DNA of 61,180 nucleotides, taken from Phoronis australis. Taxonomy: Eukaryota; Phoronida; Phoronidae. The stretch covers positions 642,867 to 704,046 of the forward strand of contig NMRA01000174.1 in the NCBI GenBank assembly GCA_002633005.1, read 5' to 3'. Positions 1-12,800 of this stretch are shown here, piece by piece. Within the stretch, counting starts at the first letter, position 1, and every line of letters starts with the position of its first letter. The position numbers were made by a program, and so were the translations under genes. Under the pieces are notes generated by a model. That model had not been told where the DNA came from. It was given only the letters and a program-made list of their open reading frames with translations, and searched no databases.

Positions 1-898
1 CAGACCATTTGAGTCTCATTTACCTGCAATTGTACTGCTATCAAATGACCGAGCCAGCAATGTTGATACTACGACCGCTCATCGAAATAATGTACACCCA
101 CGAAATTCGGACACTAGCGGAAACCCAAATTTGGAGGTCCGCCAAATTCGGACACCAAAAAATGATATTTCGCGAGATTCGTCCAAGAATGAATTTTTTC
201 TATTGGAATTAATTTTCAGTGTCCGAAAATCACGCGACTTTACCGTAGGCTTGTTTGCTGTCGGAACGATGGGAGAATTACCAGTTTGTGCTCCTGGCTT
301 ATAAGGTTAAATATGGATGTGGCTCAAAGCTAGTGGCACACGATACCCTTAAAGTTTTTACAGTATTGACCTTACAGGCACCAAGGCAACATGAAGTTAA
401 TTAATGTTAAGTTCATCATCCATTTGATGTATTCGTAAACGAGTGTTGAAAACTAAACATTCTTAACATACTATCTCAATAATTGTTTGTCCAACACTTG
501 TTCAATGCCACTTCTGAGGCACTGTCCATAAAGCCCATTCATTTGATTTTGTTCATTTCCTTGGTAATGCTCATCAAAGACAAATTGATTCGACAAGCGA
601 CCGTGAGAAATGTGTTTCTATTGGCCACACTTTGACTGTGAATAGCTCATTAACTACCACAGCTTCGATTGGGCCTGGTTTCCCAGTTTCTGATTGTTTT
701 CTCATTTTTACAACTTTTCCATGAGTTTTTAAGAAAGCAAATTTCATTTTCCAGGAATTATTTTTTCCGCAGCAAAGCAGACGTATATTTTAGTTGCTAT
801 AAACCCTTGCTTCATCAAAAAATACCTTGACAAAGAAAAATCACTAGCATAGCATGTGCCTTAATCTTGAAGTTTTTAATAAAACAGTGTAAACTCAC
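1..898. other. AQR intron/downstream sequence, no exon recognised
   Basis: This lies past the last AQR exon I can read (899-961), whose donor starts the intron at 898. I searched the minus strand for the next conserved AQR block (Met-Pro-Gln-Met-Ala followed by Tyr-Asn-Met-Tyr in the human protein) and did not find it. The remaining C-terminal exon or exons are probably to the left of the window. No RNA gene or clear repeat is visible here. The open frame at 9-212 has no coding features that I trust. Confidence 0.5.
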
Positions 899-3800
899 CT
901 TTCTTGTTGGAGGATACGCTTCCTGTGGGGCTAAGTACAGCTTGAGGGGTCGGGAAGTGAGCTGAAAGCATACAGATAACTCTAGGTTTTGTCCTTCACA
1001 TGATATGACACCAATTTACACACTAACAAGATATCTGTCTTGGTTTCCAAACATGCTTGGTCAACAGTGCTCATGAAATGACTGATTCATCTGTTCAATT
1101 AGTGGTAGTTTATAGTGACATAAATACAGATCTATTTTGACATTCTAAAATTCACCCTGCCTTACAATAACTAAAGACCTTTAGACATTTGATGTGGCTA
1201 TTCCAAACAATAAATTTTCAAAACTAAAACAATATCAAAGTTATTACCAAGTTGAAGGCTGGTGTCAGCTCAAAACAGTTTTGGAACAGCGAGACCCTGG
1301 CAAAGACGTAGAGCCCTAGCCTGGCACGAGACATGGCCACTATGAGGCGCCGCACGTCCCTCAGGTGACCCACTGCCCTTGTTCTGACCAGAGACAACAG
1401 GATGTAGTCGTTCTGCTGACCTTGGAACCTGTCCACTGTCGTAACCTGGACACGGAAGAAGTTGTGCATTTAATTAACACATTGATTACAAACCAGTTCA
1501 GGTCACAAGTAATAATTACACCTCTATGGTTTTTTGATGAGCCTCAAATTGGTCAAATATTAAGAAATCTTTTATTCCTGCACCCAACTTTTTGTTTCAG
1601 CTCAAAATAGGAATGTAAACAAAGATTGGTGTATGGTCATGTCTTAGTACTTTCCAACTTACACCCAATTGAGATGCAGCACATCAATGTAATGCAAGAA
1701 TGTAAAGCCAGGTTGTACAAGGCTTTGAGCAGTGTCACACTTGATCTAAGTTGAGCTGTGATCAAATGTATGCTATAATTCATCGTAGTCGGCAAAATTC
1801 GACACAAAGGAAAACACCTATGCCCTCCCAAGCACTCATTGAGTTGTCTTGAGTTCCCCTTCTAACATGGAAAACAAAAATGACTACAAGCCACTTTTCA
1901 TGTTTTTCGACCAATCCTAGAGATTGAAAAATACGAAGACATATAACATTCAGAACTGAGAATGCCCATTCTCAGTCACATGTGGAATAATGTGTGGTGA
2001 CCAATAAGAAGCAGTTTTACAGAAAGGCTTGGAAACAAACCAATCTATTAAGTATACTCATTGGCAGGCTCACCTTGGATGGTACCCCTATGAGGGGGTT
2101 ATTACCACACCTCTGACGGATGACGTCACGGATCAGATGTTTCTGTCCATTGTAGGTAGTTAAGATGGAGATCTTGTCTGCGGGATAGCCTAGCAGTCTC
2201 ATGTACATGAATAGTGCAACAACGTACTCGGCTTCAGCGAGGTTCTACAGAGAGAATAGCACATTCCATTAATGAGGTAAAAGGTTGTGAAGGACAGGCA
2301 CAACGAACGAAATACACCACACACTGTAGCATCAGTAACATGAATCCCTGGAAGAGAGAATCTTGTGCCTGTGATATGTCAGTCATTATAATTGAAAAAA
2401 CAGGTAATAACAATCAAATATAAGAGATTTAAAAGAAAGTCGAGAAGATATTCATGGGAAAATTGACTGAATGCAAATCCAAGCAGTATGGATGAATACA
2501 GGTTTTTTAAATACTGTCTTGGTTTTGCAGAAAACGCTCTTGTTACAACACACACTCACTGCCACTTCAGACCATCATTTATTCATCACCTGGTAAAAGT
2601 AGGGATTGGGTTCTGACTCTCCAACACCATTGAAATCTTGTACATCTATGACTTGGTAGTCGAAGAACATTCCGGGGTTAGCCGTTAGGAACTCTGGGTA
2701 GACGTTGACGTGAGCCAGGTTTCCCAGTTTAGTGTAGCGCCAGTTGTATAGTTCACATAAGCTGGAATGGAAGACAGATGAGTATACTTAATTGTACCAT
2801 GTATTAGTGAAGTCAACTTAGTTTAGTGAAAGGTACCAATGTTAGGTGCTCGACATTATAATTCACACATTCCGAGATTAACTACACAAATCCAAATTTC
2901 AGAAAGTATCACAAACATGTTACATATAAAAAATCCGGATTTCATGTTACATAAAGTTATGAAATTTAAAAATCCAACATTTTTCTTTTCACACATTTCT
3001 AAATAATTACGCATCATGTAATGCAACATTGTAAACCCTTGACTACGTTGTCGCAGAAAAACAGGACTCGACAAACATTTTAACCATTGAACTGTTCTCA
3101 AGATTAGATAACTTAAACTAAAATTTGCATACTAATGAACTAATGACAAGGCCTTTGTATGAAGCATAGCAGATAGGAAAGAGCTTAAAATCATTGCTTG
3201 TAACAACTGATGGTTTCTTCACGCTCAGCTTACCTCCCGCGCGCCCTGCCCTGAGCATCCAGATCAACAGTGGGCACACCGAGTCGGACGAACCTAGTGA
3301 AGAGTGACTGTTCCATATTGCTATACTTTTGGAATGCCATGTTCTTGATGACTGGAGGCAACTGGTGGTGGTCTCCAATCATGATCCACCGCTTGAGACG
3401 ATTGAAGCCATCTTCAGGGTTCTGCAAGTTTCAAATAATAACATATTAATAATTAAAATGGATAGGGGACAAAGTGCTGAATAGATTGCATTGTTTTACA
3501 CATAAATCGCATCTTTATTCACTGAGTGACGTTCAAAAGGGCACTAAAGATACTTCTGTCAAAATACAGTCACTGCTCTACTATGAGTTCAGATTTGCAA
3601 GGTAACAAAAAAGGCGTCTCAATGAAAATTTCTACAGAATTTTGGCGAAATTTTATCAACTGAGAAGAAATCTTTTAAACTTATTTCATAATTTTTATGA
3701 ACAGAAACATCAAGACTCCAAAAACGTCCCCAGCTTTGAAAGTCCCTCAAAGTAGCATTTCATTACAACACCCCTTCGCAAATATCATTCTAAAGACAGG

Positions 3801-6800
3801 CAGAGCTCATAACCAGGGATTTTTTCCCGCGAATTGCTTACCTGTAGCAAAAGTGGGATGAAGGTTTCAATCTCTAGGATCTGAGCTGACTCTTCCATCA
3901 TAATGTTATCATACTGAAACAGGAGAGCATTTAGTAAGCACACAAAAGCAATGAGCTACATGTCTGCCTTCTGGCGAAACCTGACATCAGATTGACACCA
4001 GTGACAGTAACAAAATGGGGTCATGATTTACAGCACTTCCAAATTTAAAACAAAATGGGGTCATGATTTACAGTACTCCAGTAACAAAATGGGGTCATGA
4101 TTTACAGCACTCCAGTAACAAAATGGGGTCATGCTATCTGGTCTGTTTCTGCTTGAGACCAAGCTCAGTAACCAGTGTTGATAGGCTTATCATTTTAAAC
4201 ACTGAAAGCAATACGGTTGGAAATAGGCCAGTTATCTAATCAAATACTAGACTAGTCAATACACAGGAACTAAAAGTATCACAATTTGTACCAAACATAA
4301 TTTTTGTTTGTCAACACTTTTACTGTGATGCATGGTTTAGATTATCACGTTTAAAAGATACAAAATATGAATAGACAAATTTGCTTACCTGAAACCCTAG
4401 TTCTACCAAATCTCGACGTTTCAGCGCTGCGTGAGTACAGGTCATGGCTATTATTTTGGCCTCCTTGATTAGAAGATACTTAGAACGGTCGGCACCACTT
4501 CTTAACAGTTCAAAAGCACGGAATTCCTGGAATGCAGAAGAACAATCTATTTATAATCACAGGTTTGCATGTTACACAATTTACACCAAAAACACAAAAT
4601 GTGGAATACTTCATCTTACTCTAGTAGCTATGAAATGTACTTTTAATAAGAATTGTGATTATAAAACTCTTATGACTTTTTCAAAGCCAATATTCCTGAT
4701 TGCCTACAGTTTATGGGACTAAAATTGTCTTCATGAGAAATTTCTATTTGCGAAGCACATCTTGATTACAACCCGAAACTATCGAACAGTAAAAGTAATA
4801 AAAATTTAAAAGCATTTCACTAATTCACTGTTGTTACCTCCAGCTGTTCAAATATTCTCTTGATATGCCTGAAGCATCCCTCAGCAATGTCCAAATCTTC
4901 CTCAAACGTTCTGCCCTTGAACAATGGGTGAGGGGCATTCTCGAAAAACTTTGTGAATGGGAACAAATCTTTAATGTTACCAATCTCCTTGGCAGGGATC
5001 TTCACTTTACTGAGGTACTCCTCCCAGCGGGCTAACACCTGCAACATAAAACAATTGTTAAGTAAAAGAGGTGAACTGTTCTTTGCAAATACAGAGAATG
5101 AGTTATATATATTCCATCTTCAACAGAACATCCACATAATTAGAGTATTGAATTACTGAGGAAAACGTTTATGTGAAAAAAGCATTCTGACCATTCCCTC
5201 TTCACTCCACCCATCACTCATCTTGATCAGAAAAGGGATGACTCTGCCCAATATTCAAGCACTTGCAAACTATGACTTTTTGTACATAATTCGAACCATG
5301 TCACACAACATGCCTGATTTACAACTTTCGCTCATCTATAATGTCTCATTTCAGTCCCAAGCCAACAGTACTGTACACATGCTGATTGTGTTACAGCAAA
5401 CATTCGATACAAAAAATATTTTAGAGAGGTCCACAGAGGGTTCAATCACACCGAAGCCTACCACATCCTCCTTACCTGGTACAAGAAGAAGTAGCCAGCA
5501 GTTTCACATGTATAGGCCACGTCCCCAGCCACGTCCAGACTCTCCTGAAGTCGACCCACCTCCTCCAACAACTCCATTCTCTGGGCCAAAACAAAGTTCA
5601 CACGACCATACCTGTAAGGGAGGGAAACCATCTCATTGAGCTCACCACACTTATCCATAGCGTTAACTGTGAATTAACTTAATCCGACTCAAAGGGTATC
5701 CAGAATGAATTCAATGTACCACGATAACATGAGCTTAAAAATAACCAAAAATTCCACCCCCTTAACATTGCAGTACATGGCCTAATTAAAGCAAAGTTTT
5801 CCATTTTATGTAACATGACGTTGATCCATGTAGCAATTACATGAGGATCAGTTTCCTGACTTAAGTTGTAAATTGACAAAATGCCAATTAACATTTGAAC
5901 TTAACAGATTCTGACCAATGCATCATGCATATTTATCTCATTAACTAAATCATAACTTAAGCAATACGAAAAAGCAACACAGTGTCATACGCAAACCATT
6001 TGTGGTTTATAATACAGCAACCTAGCTTTCCCAATTCTACATGATTACACTGTGGACCAAGTGGTGCCCATTCCTCGCTTTTCAGGCTACATTCCAAATT
6101 TAAAACACATTACTTGTTCTAGTTAGATGATGGCAGACTTTCCATCTTCAGACGCTTCAACAGCTTTAGAAGAGTTTGAACCCAGATGATGAAACCAGAA
6201 CTAAAGTAAAGTATTCCTGTTCTGACGTTAGACAGCATACCACCACTTACCTAGTTTGTTATGTAATATTCCTATTCTTAAGACGGTATAATATCACCAC
6301 TTACCAACAGAAGTAGGCAGTATCCTATCACCACTTACCTACTGAAGTATCCCTGTTTTCAAGGCAGTATCATATCACTATGTACCTACTGAAGTATCTG
6401 TTTTCAAGGCGGTATCATATCACCACCTACCTACTGAACTATCCATGTTCTCAAGACAGTGTCATACCATCACTTACCTACTGAAGTAGGTGGTAGCATC
6501 TGACCACCTACCTACTGAAGAATTCCTGTTTTCAAGATAGTGCATTGCCACCTATCTACAGAAGTAGACAGTATGATAACACCACTTACCTACTAAAATC
6601 CTTCTCCGTCTCGAGAGCCTCTTCACCATGACCCAGACGTAGCAGATGTCTCTCATCAATGTCCAATGCCATGATCTTCTCAAACAATTGATTCAGAGCC
6701 TGCACAAGTAGTGTTATCGTATAAACATTATGCTTCAGTTCAGTGAATACATCTTCATACTCTGCTACATTCTTTATTGTGCTAGTTTTACCACGTTTTC

Positions 6801-9800
6801 AAGAGAAGGACATGGATCGAATTTGAAGATTGCACCAACTTGAATAAAACAAACTCACATACAATGAACAAAATTGATAAATAATAAAGTCTTTATTACC
6901 TGGTTAGAGTGAGTCACAATGAGTGTGCGTTGTTCAGGAAAGTTGTGATAGATGTTGGAGATGATTTGGACGGCCACATCAGTCTTGCCAGTACCAGGGG
7001 GACCAACCACCTGAAATGAGAACAGGTGAGTTGTAAGTACATGTGCTAGGTATGTTGAGGTGTACGCTATCACATGGTATCCCAACATAACATGAGAATG
7101 CAATTTATTATACTTGTCTATAGGGCTGCACACTGAAACTGCACACTGTTAATAAGTATTAATTCCAAAGATCTGATATTTATTTTATCTTATTGATAAA
7201 ATACGGTTGTTTTATCGATATTTCCAAAAATGAAAGTGAGAAAATAAACTTTATATGTCCCAAAGCTAGCCTTATGTGGTCACGTAACTGGGTTATCTTC
7301 CTAAATGCATCGCACATTCACTGTGCACGTCATAGTTCACAATGAGCTTTCGTAAACAAACATGCAGTCCTTTTCACGGATGTACTTACTGCAAGAATGG
7401 CCAAAGTCCTCAAAACAAACTAAATGTCAGTTACAAAACCAAAACTGTTAAAAGATGTAAGTTGCGCATTTTCTCAAGACGGATAAGAAAACTGTGCTTT
7501 TGCTATCAGTTTTGTTCCGGTAACCACTTTAACAACTATCGTTATGTACTTGTGCATTTTTTATATGAACAGTGTTTACAAAATTAGACAGAACATTTAA
7601 AAAGTAAGAGGTAGTTTTTACCATGAAGAGCCTCATCAAACAGCAGGACAGCTGAGCACCAACCCATTATATTAAATAGGCACTTAATAACCACACTCCT
7701 ATGCAATCAACTCGGGCAATCATACATTGACACCATTTACATTCAGGTCTGATACTCATATAAAAATAAATGTTTTTATCCAAAAGATTTAAAAGCATGA
7801 CAAGAACAAAATGAACAAACCATGGTTAGACCAGGCTGCATCCCTGATCTGATGGCCTCAATCTGGGTTGGTGTGAATGGAATGGTGTTCCTGAAAGAAG
7901 AAAAATATTTAAGCTTGCTGCAACTGAGTGCCATATGTGGACAGGAAAACACTATGCAGACGGAATATTGACCAATGGTAAACTGGATTAACGAAGACAA
8001 AAGCATCGAATTGGCTTGTGATTCAGACGTCATCACCAAAATTCCATCAAATGCCGATTGATCAGCTCAGTTTGGCGAGCTAGCCAACACTGAATCAAAT
8101 GCATGTTTTACTAAGACAGGGAGGATAATATTAAGGTGGAAAAAGTTCAATAAGTAAAAATGTATTAGAGGGCAGTTTTCAGATTGTAAAAAGACTCACA
8201 TTGGAAACCTGACTTTAACTTACTTCTTTGGCTGACTGTATGGGTAAGGCCCTCTGTTGGGTAGGATATGAGGCTTTACAATAATTGTTTTACTGTCAAC
8301 AGAGGAAGGCTGGGGGTCTTCATCCAGTTTCCTCTTGTTGGACGCTTGCTTCTCAGAAAACGTCAACCTAAAACCAAACAAATATCCCAAGTTTAGTAGA
8401 GCTATATTCTTTTTTAAAGAACAATCATTTAGAATCTGATAAACAATAAGTGCTGACATGATATAAATAATAATTTTCATACCACATTACATGTGCCCAG
8501 ATTTAAAACAATAGTGTGTATAGTAAAATCATGTATAGCAGTTGAAAAGCAAGCGAAAAACAAAGCAACAGCGATGATTTTGAATGCAGTAAATTCCAAA
8601 ACCTTGTTTCTGTTCAACTGGAAAATTAAACGAAGATGACACAGTAAACATAGTAAAAAATTATCATCATTGTATCTTACATAAACGGTGCAACAAGTTT
8701 GCTTGGGTCATCCACGTCCAGTTTGAATGAATAACCGGGAAAGCTGGATTTGAGATGATCTAAGTTGAGAAATGTGTCATTCCAATCCATGGTTGATATT
8801 TGATTGCCCATTCTGAAATGAAGACATACAACACTGAATTAACCACCAGTTCACGAGTAGTGAATCACATCAGAATTCTGTTGATTTTTCTTTTTCACAT
8901 TACTTTGCTGGAAATCAGTGAATAAAAGATATATGTCCTGAATCATCTACTGTGAAATACGACAACATCTACATGACTCCACACTCTACCCACAATCCCT
9001 TTTGGCATATCAAAAACTACAGCAATGCTCTGAATGTGATGTTTTCGTGTTATCGAAAATTAGATTATAATATGCTTATGTAAACAAAACTAACTCAAAC
9101 TTACACAGGGATTCAAAGTGTCTGAGCAATTTGAACTTTAAACAGCACCAATACAAACTCACTACAGAGACAAAATCTCCCCTCAAATACTGGCAAATAC
9201 TATGAGCAAACACTTTTTACACTTACAGTTTCTGTAACAAATGCATCTAGTCAGACTCCATCCACTTACTTCGAGTAATGTGCAGCACCAGGGTCACCGT
9301 ATCCCAAGATGATGTCATGCAGCCAGTCGGGCACGACACAGTTGGTGTTCATGAGATCACGAATCGTCTCCAGGACAGCCTTGAAGTTATTCTCCTTCGG
9401 TTTACGTCTCATTATGATGTTAAATGTCTCATACACGTCCTGAAGTGCACATAATATTCACATCACAATGATCAGCGCTCTTTAATAAAAGCCTTGGGTG
9501 CAGAATGAGAAATTTAAAAGGCAAAGCATTTGGAAAAATGAAATTTTTTTATTACATTATCATATGTGTGTGTGTGTGTGTGTGTCAAGATCAACAAAAG
9601 CAGCAAAACCTTCGCTAGAACAACATAATACCTCCTGTCCTTGTGATGTTTTCTGCATGTCTGTAGCATACTGGTTGGGGTCCAGCCATACTCTGAATGT
9701 GCGGGTATCACCTGTAAACTCAGGCCGTGGCTCAGGGCCTACAATATCAAAAATCAGTAATTAGGTGAAGTTCGGATGGGTAATAATTCAATCTAAAATT

Positions 9801-12800
9801 CCGTGTGACCCCATCAATCACTCTGGACTCCTAATATCTCCTCTAAGTCACAACAGAACCTGAGCAATGCACAAAGTCAGCTAGCTTCGTTGAGTAAATT
9901 AGTTGTGACAAACACACATAAGCTACCCTTACCTTCCTCAATGACCTTCCCAGTTTCATCGAGCATGCCCTCGATTTCACAGCCTCTCACGTAGGTGAGC
10001 CCCACCTGTGGTATGAAGTGTTCATTGTGGTTGTACTTGTACCCAATGGGCACCTTAGGACGCACGGTGATTAGCAGGGCAACATCGTGTTTTCTCAACG
10101 CTGAAATCAAAATAAAAGCAACCAATAAGACTATGACACTTTTGGATCTCTACTGTCTGACAGTCAAGGTAAAAGCAAATTGATTTGATACTGAGTATCA
10201 CACCAGTTAGAGCAAAATGATAATTCCATTGGGCTTATGTTGTTATTGGACATTCTGTTAGAAAAGAAGTTAAAAAGGCACAATGGGATTTTTTAAGTTC
10301 ACTTAGTTGAACACAAATTTTTTGACGCACTCCCATTAAATTTAAACTTGCTATAAAACCCCCAAGGTGATTAGCATAAACAACATGATCGTGTTACATG
10401 TCACCCACCTTCCCACTCCCCTCTGATATCTGGCCTTACATTCAGCGTGATGCTGATGTCGGCCCTCACTTGCGCCGGGTGATTCTCGCCAATATTGGGC
10501 TTGGCGACCTCCACCACATTAAAGCCCGCGATAGGCTGCGCCATCCTGGCCCACCCACCAAAGTAGCAGCTACCATCCTCTGCTTGCCTGCAAACCAATA
10601 TCAAACATCTGTGTAATTACAGTAGGCTATGATTAGACAAAAAACATAACAAATTAAAGTTCATTCAATGTATCATAATATGATTTAACTAGCTCTAAGA
10701 ATAACAATCCTCCCCTGTGAATGATTCAGATTTTACCTGAATAATTTCCAATAGAAAATTTACCCTGCTCACACAATGATTATGGTACAACGGACTAATA
10801 AGGCAACCATTGAGGGTGAGCTTTGGTTCATAATCACCAATACAACAAGATATTCCAATCCAGGCAAATGCTTTGTTAAATTAGTTTCTTCGACAATGGT
10901 TTGATGTGGAAAAGACTGCAGGTAAATGAACCAGCAAAAAACATTTGGTATGACACTAATTTGAAAAACTGCTAACACTGGTAAGGTGGAACCATAATTC
11001 TTACTACGAGTTAGCAATACTTATAATAAGAGGTTTATGCTAAACCATGATACACTGAAAATTGATAACAAAATTACAATGCTGCTTAAAAAAGTTCTAC
11101 AAAAAATCCAATCATACTAACCACGGCCTCATACGACTGACTACATCTTCGATGTCTTGTCTGATCTCATCTGAAAATAATAAAGACCACGTTTATCACC
11201 ACGTTACACTCCTGCAATAGAATTCAAATGCAACACCTTACTAACGAGCCTCAAAAGAGCGCATCACAAACTAGTGCAGCTCTCAACGGCAGACCTAGCA
11301 TGTTACCTGGGGAGCGTAGGACCCCCACAAAAATGACAGTTCTAAAAATGGCATACACGAGGTGGTTTGGGGCACCCCTAAGTCTGCCTCTGGCACTCTC
11401 CACATCCCACAAAATACATTAATCTATGTTCAACTTACATGTCGACTCCAGTCTGAATAGGTTAAAGTTCCTCAGTAGATAGTCATGTAACGTGAGAAAC
11501 TGTAAGTTCAGTTTGGGAAGAGCAAGGCAACCTGAAACAAAAAGTGGAGACACGTGTAACGGATTTCGGAAAGACTGTAGAACTACGATTTGTTGAGGTT
11601 GGGCGTGCACATTCCGCACTCACAACTGTAGTATGTCTCTGACGTTGGGACACTCCTGGATTTCAATGGCAAGTGTTGTTTTGTTTTGAATATTAGGTCA
11701 GAAAATAAACCAGGCACTCAAATAAAGCGAGTGAGTGGTTTCAAAATTGGAAGCTTGTAGGTGGTATTTGTAGCATATTAACACAGGACACTACCCCTTC
11801 CCGATTTAATACATTTTTTCTCACCATGCACTATCAAACGTGAACTTGAAACATGTAATACCATCAACCTGAGGTCTCACATTTATCTACTCTAAGGAAA
11901 TGCCACAACAGAGACCAGGGTCCAATCCCCAAACTCAGACCTGACCAAACACTTGATGACTAATCATGCCGTACAATTCGAGTACAAATTTGTTTACTAA
12001 AAGCATGCCATATAATTGCTCAATTTTAGAGTCAAGTTTCCAACACAAAGATTAGATCCCAGCCAAGGTTTGTTTCACTAAAATTTTGTAACTTTATGAC
12101 GTTTCTATAAGTCCAAGCCGAAACTTACGACCAGTCAGTGCAAGTTTTATTGCATGTTTCTGTTTAAACTGTGTAAAACGATCCATTTTTGCGAACCAGG
12201 CCTCTGGCACTTAGAAACTCTCAATAAATATTTGCCCACTGAGTACTTGCCTTCACCAGAGAAGTATTCCATTGGCACAATATTTTCATCCCAGACAATT
12301 TCCTCAGTTGGGTAGAGTGGCATCTCATTCAAGGCTTGCAGCTGTGATGCTCTTCGTTCGTGTCTCGATACCTTTAAGGAAACAGAATCAAATAATTATT
12401 CAATTGTAATTACTTAATGCCTCAGTGAAGAACTAAGCACAAATATTTGAAATTGGTTCAGTCAATTTGTGCATTTTCACAAAATGAAATTAGACAACAA
12501 GCCGAGTGACCATCTTGTCCATTGAGCTGTTTACAAATCAAAGAACTAACAGTAAGCCAATAGTTACACNGGAAAAGACTGCAGGTAAATGAACCAGCAA
12601 AAAAACATTGGTATGACACTAATTTGAAAAACTGCTAACACTGGTAAGGTGGAACCATAATTCTTACTACGAGATAGCAATACTTATAATAAGAAGTTTA
12701 TGCTAAACCATGATACACTGAAAATTGATAACAATGCTGCTTTAAAAAGTTCTATAAAAATACAATCATACTAACCATGGCCTCATACGACTGACTACAT

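Noticed and set aside
5223-5639. Plus-strand 138-codon ORF, proline-rich at its end
   Set aside because: It overlaps AQR exon 23 on the other strand; the proline-rich part is the antisense of conserved AQR coding sequence.
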